Shown here piece after piece: positions 40,285 through 48,766 of a DNA stretch of 64,000 nt. Made by a program: the position numbers and the translations under genes. Under the pieces are notes generated by a model. It was given only the letters and a program-made list of their open reading frames with translations, had not been told where the DNA came from and searched no databases. The stretch comes from Candidatus Saccharimonadota bacterium (GTDB lineage: Bacteria > Patescibacteriota > Saccharimonadia > Saccharimonadales > Saccharimonadaceae): positions 62,001 through 126,000 of the forward strand of contig WRHJ01000001.1 in the NCBI GenBank assembly GCA_009783305.1. The letters are read 5' to 3'. Position 1 is the stretch's first letter. Every line of letters begins with the position of its first letter.

Positions 40285-42474
40285 TTATGGGAGGACACAG
40301 CGGACGGTAAGACCAAAGTACTTTGGGGCGGAACCGTCAAGGCCAGTACCCGGGTACACGAAAGCAGCGTAGGAATTCAGGATACGGGCGTTGGTGGCAG
40401 AGTTGGTCGTAGAGCTCCAGAAATAGTTGCGTGCGCCCTGCATGCCGAAGTTATTAGGGCGGTATCCAGAGAAGGTGCCAGACCATTGGGCGCCTGGTAA
40501 CCAACCAGCAAAAGTAGAGGTGGTAGCATTACCTGTCGCCAAAGCACCTGCTGCCATGCTGGCATTGAGGACTGGAAAGTCCGCATGAGTGGAAACTGTA
40601 CCGTTGGTGGTTGGACCACCGGTACCAGATGTCCCAGAGGGTAATCTGAAGTTAGCTAAGCAAATATTCCCCGTAACTTGGTTGCCGTCCGTACCAACGC
40701 TATAAGTGCCTGTGCCATTAGTCGCCGCATACCAGTTATATAGGTAACCACAGTGGGTGGTGGTGTTGGTCGCCATGTAGCTAGTGCTGCCACCGTAGCA
40801 ACTGTCTATGCCCATAGGATTATTGTAAAAAGCCTTATTGCTGTTAGTAGCGCTCTGCGTACTGGTGCCATTAATCGTGTTAAAAGTGCTAGTCTCATTT
40901 CGGTAGATCATACCAACCGACCCAGCTGTGCCATTGGGTATACCACTGGAATCTACGCCATCATAGTTCTGGATCACGTCATCTATGTACTTCAAATTAT
41001 CAATCATCCAGCACTTATTGTCGATCATACGTTTTACTTTATAGACTTGGTTGTTTCTAGTGTCCCTCACGTAGACAATGGATGGATTAGGCCCAGGACT
41101 AATTGGGTTAATAGTTGTAGTATTGCTTGGCGTCATACTAGAACAATTGGTAGAAGTAAAGCCATTGGGATAGTAAGGATAGGTATAGCCATTTAAGGTT
41201 ACAGTACTAGCTGTTGGATCAAAGTAGGTAATCTTCATATGGGTATAAGTGCTGGCATCAGTTACATTGGTACCTGGTGCAGTGCCATTGGTAACTACAA
41301 TGTCATTAGTAGTGCCACTTACTTTTGCTGGTAGTACACAGGTAATCTTAGAGTTAGACACTACTGTATAGCTGCTGCAAGCTGTGCCGCCAATAGTTAC
41401 ACTGCTAACATCACTGAAGATGTGGTTGCCGGTAATAGTCACACTATCTCCTGTCCAACCCGTAGTAGGGTAAACATCCAGAACTGGTGGGTTGAGATCA
41501 ACTATGGTTAGTTCTATATCACTATTACTACTCCCTCCAAACGTCTTCACGATTACAGGATAAACACCAGGCTCTAGCTCTGGTACAGTGCAGGTAAGAC
41601 TAGTATTGCTAGTAACTACTCGATTAGTACAGCTCATGGCAGCAATTCCACTACTACCTCCTCCTATAGTCACTCTCAACACTCCACTAGTTGATCCACC
41701 AGCATAGAAATTAGTACCAGTAATTGTGATGGTATTACCGGCTGCAGCAGAAGTAGGAGAAACACTAACTACAGTAGGAGGAGGAACAGGGTTAGTTACA
41801 GCCGTGAAGGTAACAGTCTGTTTGTAGACTCCTACCTTCTGATTCATATCAGCTCTAGCTCCAAAGGTAACAATAGTCTCATCATCTTCTATGGGAGCAC
41901 TTGAGCTATTAATAGTATCAGGAGGACCATCAGGTAGAGGAATAGCCTTAAAGTCTTCTAGGACGCTGCTCATAGGTCCTACATCATAGCCCCAGGTATT
42001 ATTAGCTAATGTTCCTGCAGTAATGTTGTCAGTACTAGGTATAGTAGCTGGAGTAGGTAAGCCTAACAATACATCACCACTATGCACTAGACTATTGTCA
42101 CTTGTTTCACTATTCATAGTTAGGGTATAGCCAGTACGATTATTAGTACCTACTGTTACTACGAGCTCTCCAGATCCTACCATGCCAGAAGGTATTGGTG
42201 TAATCTTAAAGTCTACAAGATCAGTGTCTGTAGTGAGATTCAGCACAGGTGCGATGTCTATGAGGATGTCGGCAGAAGCGGAGTCATCTACTGCACTGCT
42301 ACTCTGAGTGTAGGGGATGAACACCAGAGAACCAATGACGAAGGTAAGAGCGAAGGAAGTGAGGAAGACCAGAAAAGAACCAATCAGATTTTTACTGAAC
42401 CAGCTTGATCGCAGAGAAAACCTGCTTCGGGCAGGGTTTTCTCTGGAGTCGCTACGTTCAGAAAAACCTGACAT
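40285..42474 (-). CDS. Large surface protein with IPT/TIG and FISUMP domains
   Basis: About 729 residues from the ATG at 42474 (743 from a GTG at 42516). A signal anchor (about 28-50), a beta-rich N-terminal region, two IPT/TIG domains (PTVVSVSPTSAAAGNTITIT and PPVLDVYPTTGWTGDSVTIT), then a FISUMP-type C-terminal domain (CWMIDNLKY, CGYLYNWYAAT, YFWSSTT, ending RCVLP). Thr/Ser/Asn-rich, typical of secreted adhesins. No LPxTG end is seen. It lies between rplO and secY with its own TATACT box (42560..42555) and a (GA)10 tract at the start. Confidence 0.87.
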   Translation of the reverse strand: MSGFSERSDSRENPARSRFSLRSSWFSKNLIGSFLVFLTSFALTFVIGSLVFIPYTQSSSAVDDSASADILIDIAPVLNLTTDTDLVDFKITPIPSGMVGSGELVVTVGTNNRTGYTLTMNSETSDNSLVHSGDVLLGLPTPATIPSTDNITAGTLANNTWGYDVGPMSSVLEDFKAIPLPDGPPDTINSSSAPIEDDETIVTFGARADMNQKVGVYKQTVTFTAVTNPVPPPTVVSVSPTSAAAGNTITITGTNFYAGGSTSGVLRVTIGGGSSGIAAMSCTNRVVTSNTSLTCTVPELEPGVYPVIVKTFGGSSNSDIELTIVDLNPPVLDVYPTTGWTGDSVTITGNHIFSDVSSVTIGGTACSSYTVVSNSKITCVLPAKVSGTTNDIVVTNGTAPGTNVTDASTYTHMKITYFDPTASTVTLNGYTYPYYPNGFTSTNCSSMTPSNTTTINPISPGPNPSIVYVRDTRNNQVYKVKRMIDNKCWMIDNLKYIDDVIQNYDGVDSSGIPNGTAGSVGMIYRNETSTFNTINGTSTQSATNSNKAFYNNPMGIDSCYGGSTSYMATNTTTHCGYLYNWYAATNGTGTYSVGTDGNQVTGNICLANFRLPSGTSGTGGPTTNGTVSTHADFPVLNASMAAGALATGNATTSTFAGWLPGAQWSGTFSGYRPNNFGMQGARNYFWSSTTNSATNARILNSYAAFVYPGTGLDGSAPKYFGLTVRCVLP

Positions 42475-42485
42475 GTTCTTTTCTG

Positions 42486-42506
42486 CTCTCTCTCTCTCTC
42501 TCTCTC
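42486..42506. repeat. (GA)10 dinucleotide tract at the surface-protein start
   Basis: Ten GA units on the coding strand end 12 nt before the ATG at 42474. They lie within the frame from the GTG at 42516. An upstream ATG (42541) is out of frame by one base: gain of one unit or loss of two would fuse it to the main protein. Confidence 0.8.
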
Positions 42507-42594
42507 GGATCGGCACAACAAGACCATACTAAACGCTCCATTTAGGTTAAGGTTAGTATAGCATGAAGTTTAAGCGCAGGTCAAAGCTCCGCGA

Positions 42595-42622
42595 CAAAAA
42601 GCCACCTGCGGGTGCGAGTGGC
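42595..42622 (-). terminator. Terminator after rplO
   Basis: On the minus strand GCCAC and GTGGC pair around a 12-nt loop, followed by TTTTT. It separates the spc block from the surface-protein gene. Confidence 0.7.
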
Positions 42623-42637
42623 TTGATGGAATATTTT

Positions 42638-43102
42638 CTATTCGGTTTTGGTTTTTGGTTTCTTGGGAATAGCGGTCTTAGTGAAGGTGCCGCCGGCTTT
42701 TTTGATGGCCGCGATGGCAGTTTTGCTGGCAGCTTGAGCCTTGAGATTAATTTTAGCTGTTAATTCGCCACGCGAGATGATCTTGACCTTGATAAATGGA
42801 TTAGAAATGAGGTTTTTCTCAGCTAATACGAAGTTGTCGACGTCGCCTTTGAGCATGTTGAGAACATCAGTGTAGACTACTTCGGCCTTGTCATGGATAC
42901 TGCGGAAACCTTTTAGTTTCGGTACAGCTTGCATAATAGCACGTTGGCCGCCCATGAATCCAGCTGGCAGTTTGCGGTGACCAGTACGGGCTTTTTGACC
43001 TTTGGTGCCACGACCAGCGGTTTTACCTTGACCGGCAGAAATACCACGTCCGATACGCTTGGGTGTTGTATTTTTTACAACATTTAGTTCATTATATTTC
43101 AT
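42638..43102 (-). CDS. rplO: Ribosomal protein L15
   Basis: About 154 residues. RIGRGISAGQGKTAGRGTKG and GFMGGQRAIMQAVPKLKGF are diagnostic. I start at the ATG at 43102, directly after the rpsE stop, with GAGGAG at good spacing. No rpmD (L30) lies between rpsE and rplO, as in all CPR bacteria. Confidence 0.97.
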   Translation of the reverse strand: MKYNELNVVKNTTPKRIGRGISAGQGKTAGRGTKGQKARTGHRKLPAGFMGGQRAIMQAVPKLKGFRSIHDKAEVVYTDVLNMLKGDVDNFVLAEKNLISNPFIKVKIISRGELTAKINLKAQAASKTAIAAIKKAGGTFTKTAIPKKPKTKTE

Positions 43103-43103
43103 A

Positions 43104-43730
43104 TTATTTCTCCTCAGCTTTCGGCTTGTCAGATTTAGCATTGAGCCAATCTTTGCGGGGAACTTGTTGTCTTAGACCTTCAATGACAGCGTAAGAAATA
43201 TTGATCTTGTTAGCACTACCGATCGATTTGCTGATGAGGTTTTTAATACCAGTGAGTCCGATAACTGAACGAACGACGCCGCCAGCGATAATACCAGTAC
43301 CAGGGGCAGCAGGCTTCATGAGAACTTGAGCGCCAGTGACTTTGGTTTCAACTTCATGATAGATGGTTTCGCCGTTGATGGCGAAGGTAATCATATTCTT
43401 CTTGGCACGTTGTTCGGCTTTAGCGACAGCGGAGGTAACATCAGCGCCTTTAGCGAGACCGATGCCAACCTTATTCTTGTGATTACCAATAGCAACGAGG
43501 GCCTGGAAACGGAAACGACGGCCGCCTTTGACGACGCGAGCAACACGACCAATGTTGATAGTAATCGAATCAAATTCTTTAGGCGCCTGTTCTTCAGCTG
43601 CACGACGGTTGCGTCGATTGTCGCGGCGGGCGTTTCTAAAGTCGCGTTCGGATTTGGCTTCTTTTTCGGCAACTACTGCGTCTGCGAGCTTGGTAGTACC
43701 GGATTTATTAATAACTCTAGGTTCGCTCAT
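43104..43730 (-). CDS. rpsE: Ribosomal protein S5
   Basis: A 208-residue S5 with a charged N-terminal extension (about 45 residues, KSERDFRNARRDNRRNRRA). The core has NIGRVARVVKGGRRFRFQAL and GTGIIAGGVVRSVIGLTGI. It follows rplR by 1 nt. Confidence 0.97.
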   Translation of the reverse strand: MSEPRVINKSGTTKLADAVVAEKEAKSERDFRNARRDNRRNRRAAEEQAPKEFDSITINIGRVARVVKGGRRFRFQALVAIGNHKNKVGIGLAKGADVTSAVAKAEQRAKKNMITFAINGETIYHEVETKVTGAQVLMKPAAPGTGIIAGGVVRSVIGLTGIKNLISKSIGSANKINISYAVIEGLRQQVPRKDWLNAKSDKPKAEEK

Positions 43731-43731
43731 A

Positions 43732-44061
43732 TTAAAACTCCAATCCTTCCTTGCGGGCGGCTTCCGCTAAAGCGTTCATGCGGCCAGCGTAAAGGCGGCT
43801 GCCGCGATCAAATACAACTTTTTTGACTTTAATTTTCTTGGCTTTTTTGGCGATTTCTGCACCGATGTAGGCTGACAATTCAGTTTTGTTGCCTTTTTGT
43901 TTGCTGCCGATAGTCGTGGCATAAGCCAGTGTGGTTTTTTTATCGTCATCGATGATTTGCGCCGTGATGTGGACATTGCTGATGTGAACACTAAGACGTG
44001 GGCGCTCGGCGGTGCCGTGGATTTTAGCGCGGGTACGATTTTTGCGATATTCTGCTTTCAT
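43732..44061 (-). CDS. rplR: Ribosomal protein L18
   Basis: A 109-residue L18 that binds 5S rRNA. RPRLSVHISNVHITAQIIDD and the end YAGRMNALAEAARKEGLEF are diagnostic. It starts 2 nt after rplF. Confidence 0.97.
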   Translation of the reverse strand: MKAEYRKNRTRAKIHGTAERPRLSVHISNVHITAQIIDDDKKTTLAYATTIGSKQKGNKTELSAYIGAEIAKKAKKIKVKKVVFDRGSRLYAGRMNALAEAARKEGLEF

Positions 44062-44063
44062 GG

Positions 44064-44600
44064 CTATTTCTTTCCTGCCTTACCGGCTTTACGGATGATT
44101 TGTTCACCCACATATTTAATGCCCTTACCTTTGTATGGTTCGGGTTTGCGGAGGCTGCGGATTTCGGCCGCAACTTGACCGACTTTTTGCTTATCGATGC
44201 CCAAGACGGTGATTTCGAGCTTTTCGGTTTTCAGTTCGATGCCTTCAGGAGCATTGTATTTAACTGGGTGGCTGTAACCAAGTGCCATTTCGATTTGTCT
44301 GCCGCCGCCAGATAGGCGGAAGCCGACGCCGTTGATTTCAAGTTTTTTCTCGAAACCTTTAGTGACGCCTTTGACGGCATTGTTGAGAAGCGTGCGCTGC
44401 AGGCCATGATTGGCTTTACTGAACGCTTCATCGTCTTTGCGAGTAACGATGATTTGGCCATCAGTTACTGCTGTTTTAGTATTTTGTTGAACGGGAACTG
44501 CAAGTGTGCCTTTTGGCCCAGCAACGCTGATTTGCGTTTGCTCGACCGTGATTGTCACACCCGCGGGGACCGCTATGGGTAGTTTTCCGATACGACTCAT
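44064..44600 (-). CDS. rplF: Ribosomal protein L6
   Basis: A 178-residue L6. MSRIGKLPIAVPAGVTITV, GPKGTLAVPV and the C-terminal RKPEPYKGKGIKYVGE are diagnostic. AAGGAAAG lies upstream. It follows the inserted phosphoribosyltransferase-like gene by 47 nt. Confidence 0.97.
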   Translation of the reverse strand: MSRIGKLPIAVPAGVTITVEQTQISVAGPKGTLAVPVQQNTKTAVTDGQIIVTRKDDEAFSKANHGLQRTLLNNAVKGVTKGFEKKLEINGVGFRLSGGGRQIEMALGYSHPVKYNAPEGIELKTEKLEITVLGIDKQKVGQVAAEIRSLRKPEPYKGKGIKYVGEQIIRKAGKAGKK

Positions 44601-44647
44601 GTCTTTCCTTTTCTGTTAACTGTAGCTAGTATATCACATCTTCTGAT

Positions 44648-45304
44648 TCAAGTCCAGTAATCGGATATGCGTTTGGCGAGTTCGATTTTCTGTTCGGCAG
44701 TGTAATTATCGGGTTCGTCAAAATAGTGGTCATCATCGAAGATATTGGAGGCAATGACGTCCAGGTAGGTAGTGCCTTGTGTTTCAAGGTAGAGCCGAGT
44801 AGAGGTGTCTGGGATAATATTGCCGGCAACACCTTCGATGTGAGCAGGACGGAGCGGTTTAAGTAAGGTTTTGGCGATGGCGACGCCCATAAATTCACGG
44901 AAAATATCGTCAGTGAGCAGGACATTGCGATCATTGATGAAGGTTCGCTCGATAGAGTTCTCTTGCTTGGTTTTGTTGAGTCTACTGATGGCTTCGCGTT
45001 TAGCTTGGTCAATCTGACTACTGAAGTTCATGTAGATATATTGGTATTCTTGGTTTGAGATATCTGGATTGAGTACGAATTCGCCAGATTCGATAACAAC
45101 GCCGAGCGTGCGGCCGAGGGCGTAGGGGTCGCTAATGGTTTCATAATAGATGATGAAGATATAAGCATGCAGCATGGCTGCCAACTCGATGCAAGCTAAC
45201 AGCGAGTTTGGGTCGATGCACATGATAATGGAATCATTGTCGCGAAAGTTTTTGAGTTTTTGAGCTAGCTCGTCACCTAAAGCTTGTCGATTGTGGAAAT
45301 ACAT
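44648..45304 (-). CDS. Phosphoribosyltransferase-like protein inserted in the spc block
   Basis: A 218-residue protein. DSIIMCIDPNSLLACIELAA near the start and VLLTDDIFREFMGVAIAKTL (about 127-146) follow the PRTase fold; the latter stands where the PRPP loop would be, though the acidic pair differs from the usual DD-x-T. Substrate unknown. It interrupts rpsH-rplF. TACAAT lies 7 nt before the ATG inside the end of rpsH, so it may have its own near-leaderless promoter. Confidence 0.65.
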   Translation of the reverse strand: MYFHNRQALGDELAQKLKNFRDNDSIIMCIDPNSLLACIELAAMLHAYIFIIYYETISDPYALGRTLGVVIESGEFVLNPDISNQEYQYIYMNFSSQIDQAKREAISRLNKTKQENSIERTFINDRNVLLTDDIFREFMGVAIAKTLLKPLRPAHIEGVAGNIIPDTSTRLYLETQGTTYLDVIASNIFDDDHYFDEPDNYTAEQKIELAKRISDYWT

Positions 45305-45323
45305 ACCACTTATTGTAATTTGA

Positions 45324-45725
45324 TTAGTAGACTTTTACTAGTACTTCGCCGCCAAGTCGGGCTTTTTTGGCTTCAGCGCCGGTCATGATGCCTTTGCTAG
45401 TACTGATAAGCACGGTGCCGCGTCCAGATTTGACAACTGGTATTTCGTTGGCACCGACATATACGCGGCGTCCAGGTTTGCTGACTTTTTCGATGGCATT
45501 AATGCGGGTGTTAGCGCCATCATTGTTGATGATGACGTGAAGGATGCCGCGCGGGGCAGCTTCTTCGATCTGAACTTTTTCGATGTAATTGGTTTTCTGC
45601 AATTTCTCAGCCACGGCCGCTTTGAGCTTGCTGGTAGGAACACGGATTTCGGTTTTGCCGACGGCAATGGCGTTCCTGATTCTAGTGATGAGATCTGCTA
45701 CTGTATCTGTTGATTGTATAGACAT
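45324..45725 (-). CDS. rpsH: Ribosomal protein S8
   Basis: About 133 residues. TVADLITRIRNAIAVGKTE, the central strands, and the end LISTSKGIMTGAEAKKARLG with GEVLVKVY are diagnostic. I start at the ATG at 45725 because AAGGAGG precedes it; the longer frame overlaps rpsN. Confidence 0.97.
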   Translation of the reverse strand: MSIQSTDTVADLITRIRNAIAVGKTEIRVPTSKLKAAVAEKLQKTNYIEKVQIEEAAPRGILHVIINNDGANTRINAIEKVSKPGRRVYVGANEIPVVKSGRGTVLISTSKGIMTGAEAKKARLGGEVLVKVY

Positions 45726-45739
45726 ATTCGCCTCCTTCC

Positions 45740-46009
45740 TTACCAACTGGCCTTAGTTACGCCGGGAATTTCGCCTTTGCTGGCTTTTTCACGGAAATTA
45801 ATACGAGAGACACCGAAACGGCGCATATAAGCACGGGGGCGGCCGTCTAGCATATCACGGTTTTTGAGACGAGTAGGGCTGGAGTTGCGTGGCAGTTTTT
45901 GAAGACCTTCAAGATCGCCCATAGCTTTGAGTTCGGCGCGCTTGGCTTTGTATTTGTCGTGCATTTTTTGCCGCTTTTGATCGCGGAGTACTGCTGATGT
46001 TTTAGCCAT
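45740..46009 (-). CDS. rpsN: Ribosomal protein S14 (zinc-free type)
   Basis: About 89 residues. [20 protein letters not shown] and [20 protein letters not shown] are diagnostic. There is no CxxC pair, so it is the C-minus form. I start at the ATG at 46009, where AAGGAG lies 6-7 nt upstream, rather than at 46045 inside rplE. Confidence 0.97.
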   Translation of the reverse strand: MAKTSAVLRDQKRQKMHDKYKAKRAELKAMGDLEGLQKLPRNSSPTRLKNRDMLDGRPRAYMRRFGVSRINFREKASKGEIPGVTKASW

Positions 46010-46571
46010 TGTTTTTCTCCTTTTCTCGCTCAAATGGCATGCCAAATTTTTCTAACAACTTGAGGCTCCCTTCATATGATCCGTTTTTAATAACAAATGT
46101 GATTTCGATACCGTGTAGCACTGGTGCGTCTTCGAAACTAATTTCTGGGAAGACAGTCTGTTCTTTGAACCCGAGATTGTAATTGCCTTGAGCATCGAAA
46201 GATTTGCGCGAAACACCGTGAAAATCACGAACGTGCGGCAATGCAATATTGATTAGACGATCGGCGAATTCGTACATTTTGTCGTTGCGAAGTGTGGTTA
46301 GATAGCCCACTGGCGCGCCCATGCCTTTTCTGACTTTGAAGGTGGCGATAGATTTCTTGGCTAGGCGACTAGTGAAAGTTTGGCCAGTAATTTTGCTGAT
46401 GGTTAGTTCGACAGTTTCCACGAAGCGCTTGTCCTCGCGTTTCTTGCCAACACCGCTGCTGACAATGATTTTTTCAAGCTTGGGGGCTTGGTTGATATTG
46501 TCGAGTTTGAGCTCTTTTTTAAGTGCGGTCTTGATTTCTTTGTTGTATAGAGTTTTCAGTCGCGGTTCCAT
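46002..46571 (-). CDS. rplE: Ribosomal protein L5
   Basis: A 189-residue L5, a 5S rRNA binder. [39 protein letters not shown] and [20 protein letters not shown] are diagnostic. The stop overlaps the rpsN start by 8 nt. Confidence 0.97.
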   Translation of the reverse strand: MEPRLKTLYNKEIKTALKKELKLDNINQAPKLEKIIVSSGVGKKREDKRFVETVELTISKITGQTFTSRLAKKSIATFKVRKGMGAPVGYLTTLRNDKMYEFADRLINIALPHVRDFHGVSRKSFDAQGNYNLGFKEQTVFPEISFEDAPVLHGIEITFVIKNGSYEGSLKLLEKFGMPFEREKEKNNG

Positions 46572-46816
46572 TACTTTTTCTCCTTTTTATCAGCTGGTTT
46601 TTCCAGTTTTAGATTGGAAAGATGGATACCGACATGGATATCTTTCTTGCCACCTTTTTGGTGTTGCGTAGGCCGCATATGACGAGTGCGGTTGCCGATG
46701 CCTTCAATGAAGGCTAGCTTGTCAGTTGGTGATACTTTCACGACTTTGCCGGTCTTACCTTTGTTGTTGCCGGTGATAATCTTGACGGTATCGCCGGTTT
46801 TAATGGTAGTTTTCAT
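46571..46816 (-). CDS. rplX: Ribosomal protein L24
   Basis: An 81-residue L24 with the KOW motif (KTGDTVKIITGNNKGKTGKV). Shorter than the usual 100 or so residues. Start and stop overlap neighbours by 1 nt. Confidence 0.97.
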   Translation of the reverse strand: MKTTIKTGDTVKIITGNNKGKTGKVVKVSPTDKLAFIEGIGNRTRHMRPTQHQKGGKKDIHVGIHLSNLKLEKPADKKEKK

Positions 46817-47184
46817 TAAAGTACCTCCGGCGCAAGGCTGACGATTTTAGCGAATCCGAGTTCACGCAGTTCTCTAGGGACTGGTCCGAAAACGCGGGTG
46901 CCTTTGGGGGTTTTATCTTCGTTGACTAGCACGGCTGCGTTGTCATCGAAACAGATGGTAGAGCCGTCTGGGCGGCGAATCTGGCCGCGGGTGCGGACAA
47001 TGACAGCGCGAACTACAGTCTTTTTCTTGACCTGTCCGGTGGGAGAGGCGTCTTTAACGCTGGCGGTGACAATGTCACCAACTCGAGCATAACGAGCCCG
47101 AGTGCCACCGAGAACGCGGATGACGCCGAGTTCTTTGGCACCAGAGTTATCGGCCACTTTTAGCCGAGTTTCTTGCTGGATCAT
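46816..47184 (-). CDS. rplN: Ribosomal protein L14
   Basis: A 122-residue L14. [25 protein letters not shown]-like [20 protein letters not shown] and [13 protein letters not shown] are diagnostic. It overlaps rpsQ by 4 nt. Confidence 0.97.
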   Translation of the reverse strand: MIQQETRLKVADNSGAKELGVIRVLGGTRARYARVGDIVTASVKDASPTGQVKKKTVVRAVIVRTRGQIRRPDGSTICFDDNAAVLVNEDKTPKGTRVFGPVPRELRELGFAKIVSLAPEVL

Positions 47185-47486
47185 GCAGCCTCCTCGTCGT
47201 CATCGGATTTTTCTCCGGTGACATCTTCTTTGAGTTCAATCTTACCCTTAGATTTTTCGATGATTTCGGCCAAAATCCAAGTTTTGGTCTTGGAAAATGG
47301 GCGATGCTCGGCGATGACGACTTTGTCGCCAATGTGAGCGGCATTTTTCTCATCATGAGCAGAATATTTGCGCGTGATGGTAAATTGTTTCTTGTATACG
47401 GGATGAGTTTCGCGAGAGGTGACAGTGACGGTAATTGTCTTGTCACGACTGTCGGAGCTCACAACTCCGGTTAGTGTGCGTGCCAT
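47181..47486 (-). CDS. rpsQ: Ribosomal protein S17
   Basis: A 101-residue S17. [20 protein letters not shown] and [18 protein letters not shown] are diagnostic. It has an acidic C-terminal extension ([13 protein letters not shown]). It overlaps rpmC by 1 nt. Confidence 0.97.
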   Translation of the reverse strand: MARTLTGVVSSDSRDKTITVTVTSRETHPVYKKQFTITRKYSAHDEKNAAHIGDKVVIAEHRPFSKTKTWILAEIIEKSKGKIELKEDVTGEKSDDDEEAA

Positions 47487-47713
47487 TATTTGTCTCCTTT
47501 GCTGGCGTTGATCTTAGTTAAAATACGGGCAATATCTTTCTTGATATTTTTGATTGCATGAGGATTTTGCAGAGTAGAACCGAGTCCTTGCTGAGCGGCC
47601 AGAAGTTCTTCCCTTTTCTTAGCCAATTGTTCAGGAAGAGGCAGAGTCTTGATTACTTCAGCTTCTTTGGCAGCCTTTTTAGTGGCTTTTTTGTCAATTT
47701 TCTTTTCAGCCAT
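47486..47713 (-). CDS. rpmC: Ribosomal protein L29
   Basis: A 75-residue L29 with a Lys-rich N-terminal extension. LPEQLAKKREELLAAQQGLG and NIKKDIARILTKI are the L29 helices. Canonical rplP-rpmC-rpsQ order. Confidence 0.95.
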   Translation of the reverse strand: MAEKKIDKKATKKAAKEAEVIKTLPLPEQLAKKREELLAAQQGLGSTLQNPHAIKNIKKDIARILTKINASKGDK

Positions 47714-47715
47714 GA

Positions 47716-48138
47716 TTATAGCTCCTCTTTCTTAATGATGCGGGTGCGGACGGGAAGCTTGTGGGAAGCAAGACGAAGAGCTTCATGAGCTTGTTCTTCG
47801 GTGACGTCGGCAATTTCGAACAGTACGGTGCCGGCTTTGACTTTGGCAACGTGGAATTGTGGTTCGCCTTTGCCGCTACCCATTTTGACATCAAGCGGTT
47901 TTTTGGTAACTGGGATATGCGGAAAAATGCGAATCCAAACTTTACCGCCGCGTTTAACGTAGCGAGTGATGGCTTGGCGAGCGGCTTCAATTTGACGACC
48001 GTTAATGCGCTCGTTATCGAGGCTTAAGAGGCCCCAGTTGCCGAAAGCCACGGTGTTGCAACGGGTGGCAACACCACCGTTTTTGCCTTTGCGAACTTTG
48101 CGGTGTGCTTCTTTGCGAGGTGCAATGAGAGTTGCCAT
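47716..48138 (-). CDS. rplP: Ribosomal protein L16
   Basis: A 140-residue L16. [20 protein letters not shown]-type text ([20 protein letters not shown]), [14 protein letters not shown] and [15 protein letters not shown] are diagnostic. GGGAGAG precedes the ATG. Confidence 0.97.
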   Translation of the reverse strand: MATLIAPRKEAHRKVRKGKNGGVATRCNTVAFGNWGLLSLDNERINGRQIEAARQAITRYVKRGGKVWIRIFPHIPVTKKPLDVKMGSGKGEPQFHVAKVKAGTVLFEIADVTEEQAHEALRLASHKLPVRTRIIKKEEL

Positions 48139-48139
48139 A

Positions 48140-48766
48140 TTATTTCTCTCCCTTATAGATCCAAACCTTAACGCCGATTATGCCGGCGATGGTTTTGGCG
48201 TGGTGAACGTGGAAATCAATGTCGGCACGCAGGGTGTGGAGAGGGACAGAGCCTTCGATGAATTTTTCACGACGAGACATTTCGGCGCCGTTGAGACGAC
48301 CAGAAACTTCGATGCGGACACCTTTGGCGCCAGCGTTCATAGTGCTAGCGGAAGCCATTTTGACAGCGCGGCGAAAATTCATGCGTTTGCCAAGTTGGAA
48401 GCCGATATTTTCGGCTACGAGCTTAGCATTGAGTTCTGGTTTTTTAACTTCTTCAACATTGATGCGAATTGGTCCATTGGTGACCTTCTCAAGTTGTTTT
48501 TTGAGTTCGTTGATACCAGAGCCTTGCTTGCCGATAACGGCACCAGCTTTGGCGGTCTGAATAACAATGGTGGTTAGGTTCGGTGAGCGTTCGATGTTGA
48601 TTTTGGCAATGGTAGGTCGAGATTCAAAGCGCTTCTCGATAATTTCACGGATTTTGATATCTTCGATCAACCATTTTTTGAAATCACTTTTGCGAGAAAA
48701 CCATTTGCTGCTCCAATTTTTGGAGACCTGTAGGCGGTAACTAATTGGGTTTACTTTTTGTCCCAT
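48140..48766 (-). CDS. rpsC: Ribosomal protein S3
   Basis: A 208-residue S3, slightly short for the family. MGQKVNPISYRLQVSKNWSS, the KH region VIGKQGSGINELKKQLEK and the C-terminal domain with SGRLNGAEMSRREKF are visible. It overlaps rplV by 1 nt. Confidence 0.97.
   Translation of the reverse strand: MGQKVNPISYRLQVSKNWSSKWFSRKSDFKKWLIEDIKIREIIEKRFESRPTIAKINIERSPNLTTIVIQTAKAGAVIGKQGSGINELKKQLEKVTNGPIRINVEEVKKPELNAKLVAENIGFQLGKRMNFRRAVKMASASTMNAGAKGVRIEVSGRLNGAEMSRREKFIEGSVPLHTLRADIDFHVHHAKTIAGIIGVKVWIYKGEK

Noticed and set aside
48005-48577. 190-codon plus-strand ORF opposite rplP/rpsC (and many similar ones opposite r-protein, tuf, fusA and mgtA genes)
   Set aside because: Shadow frames of highly conserved genes; low-complexity translations and no ribosome sites.
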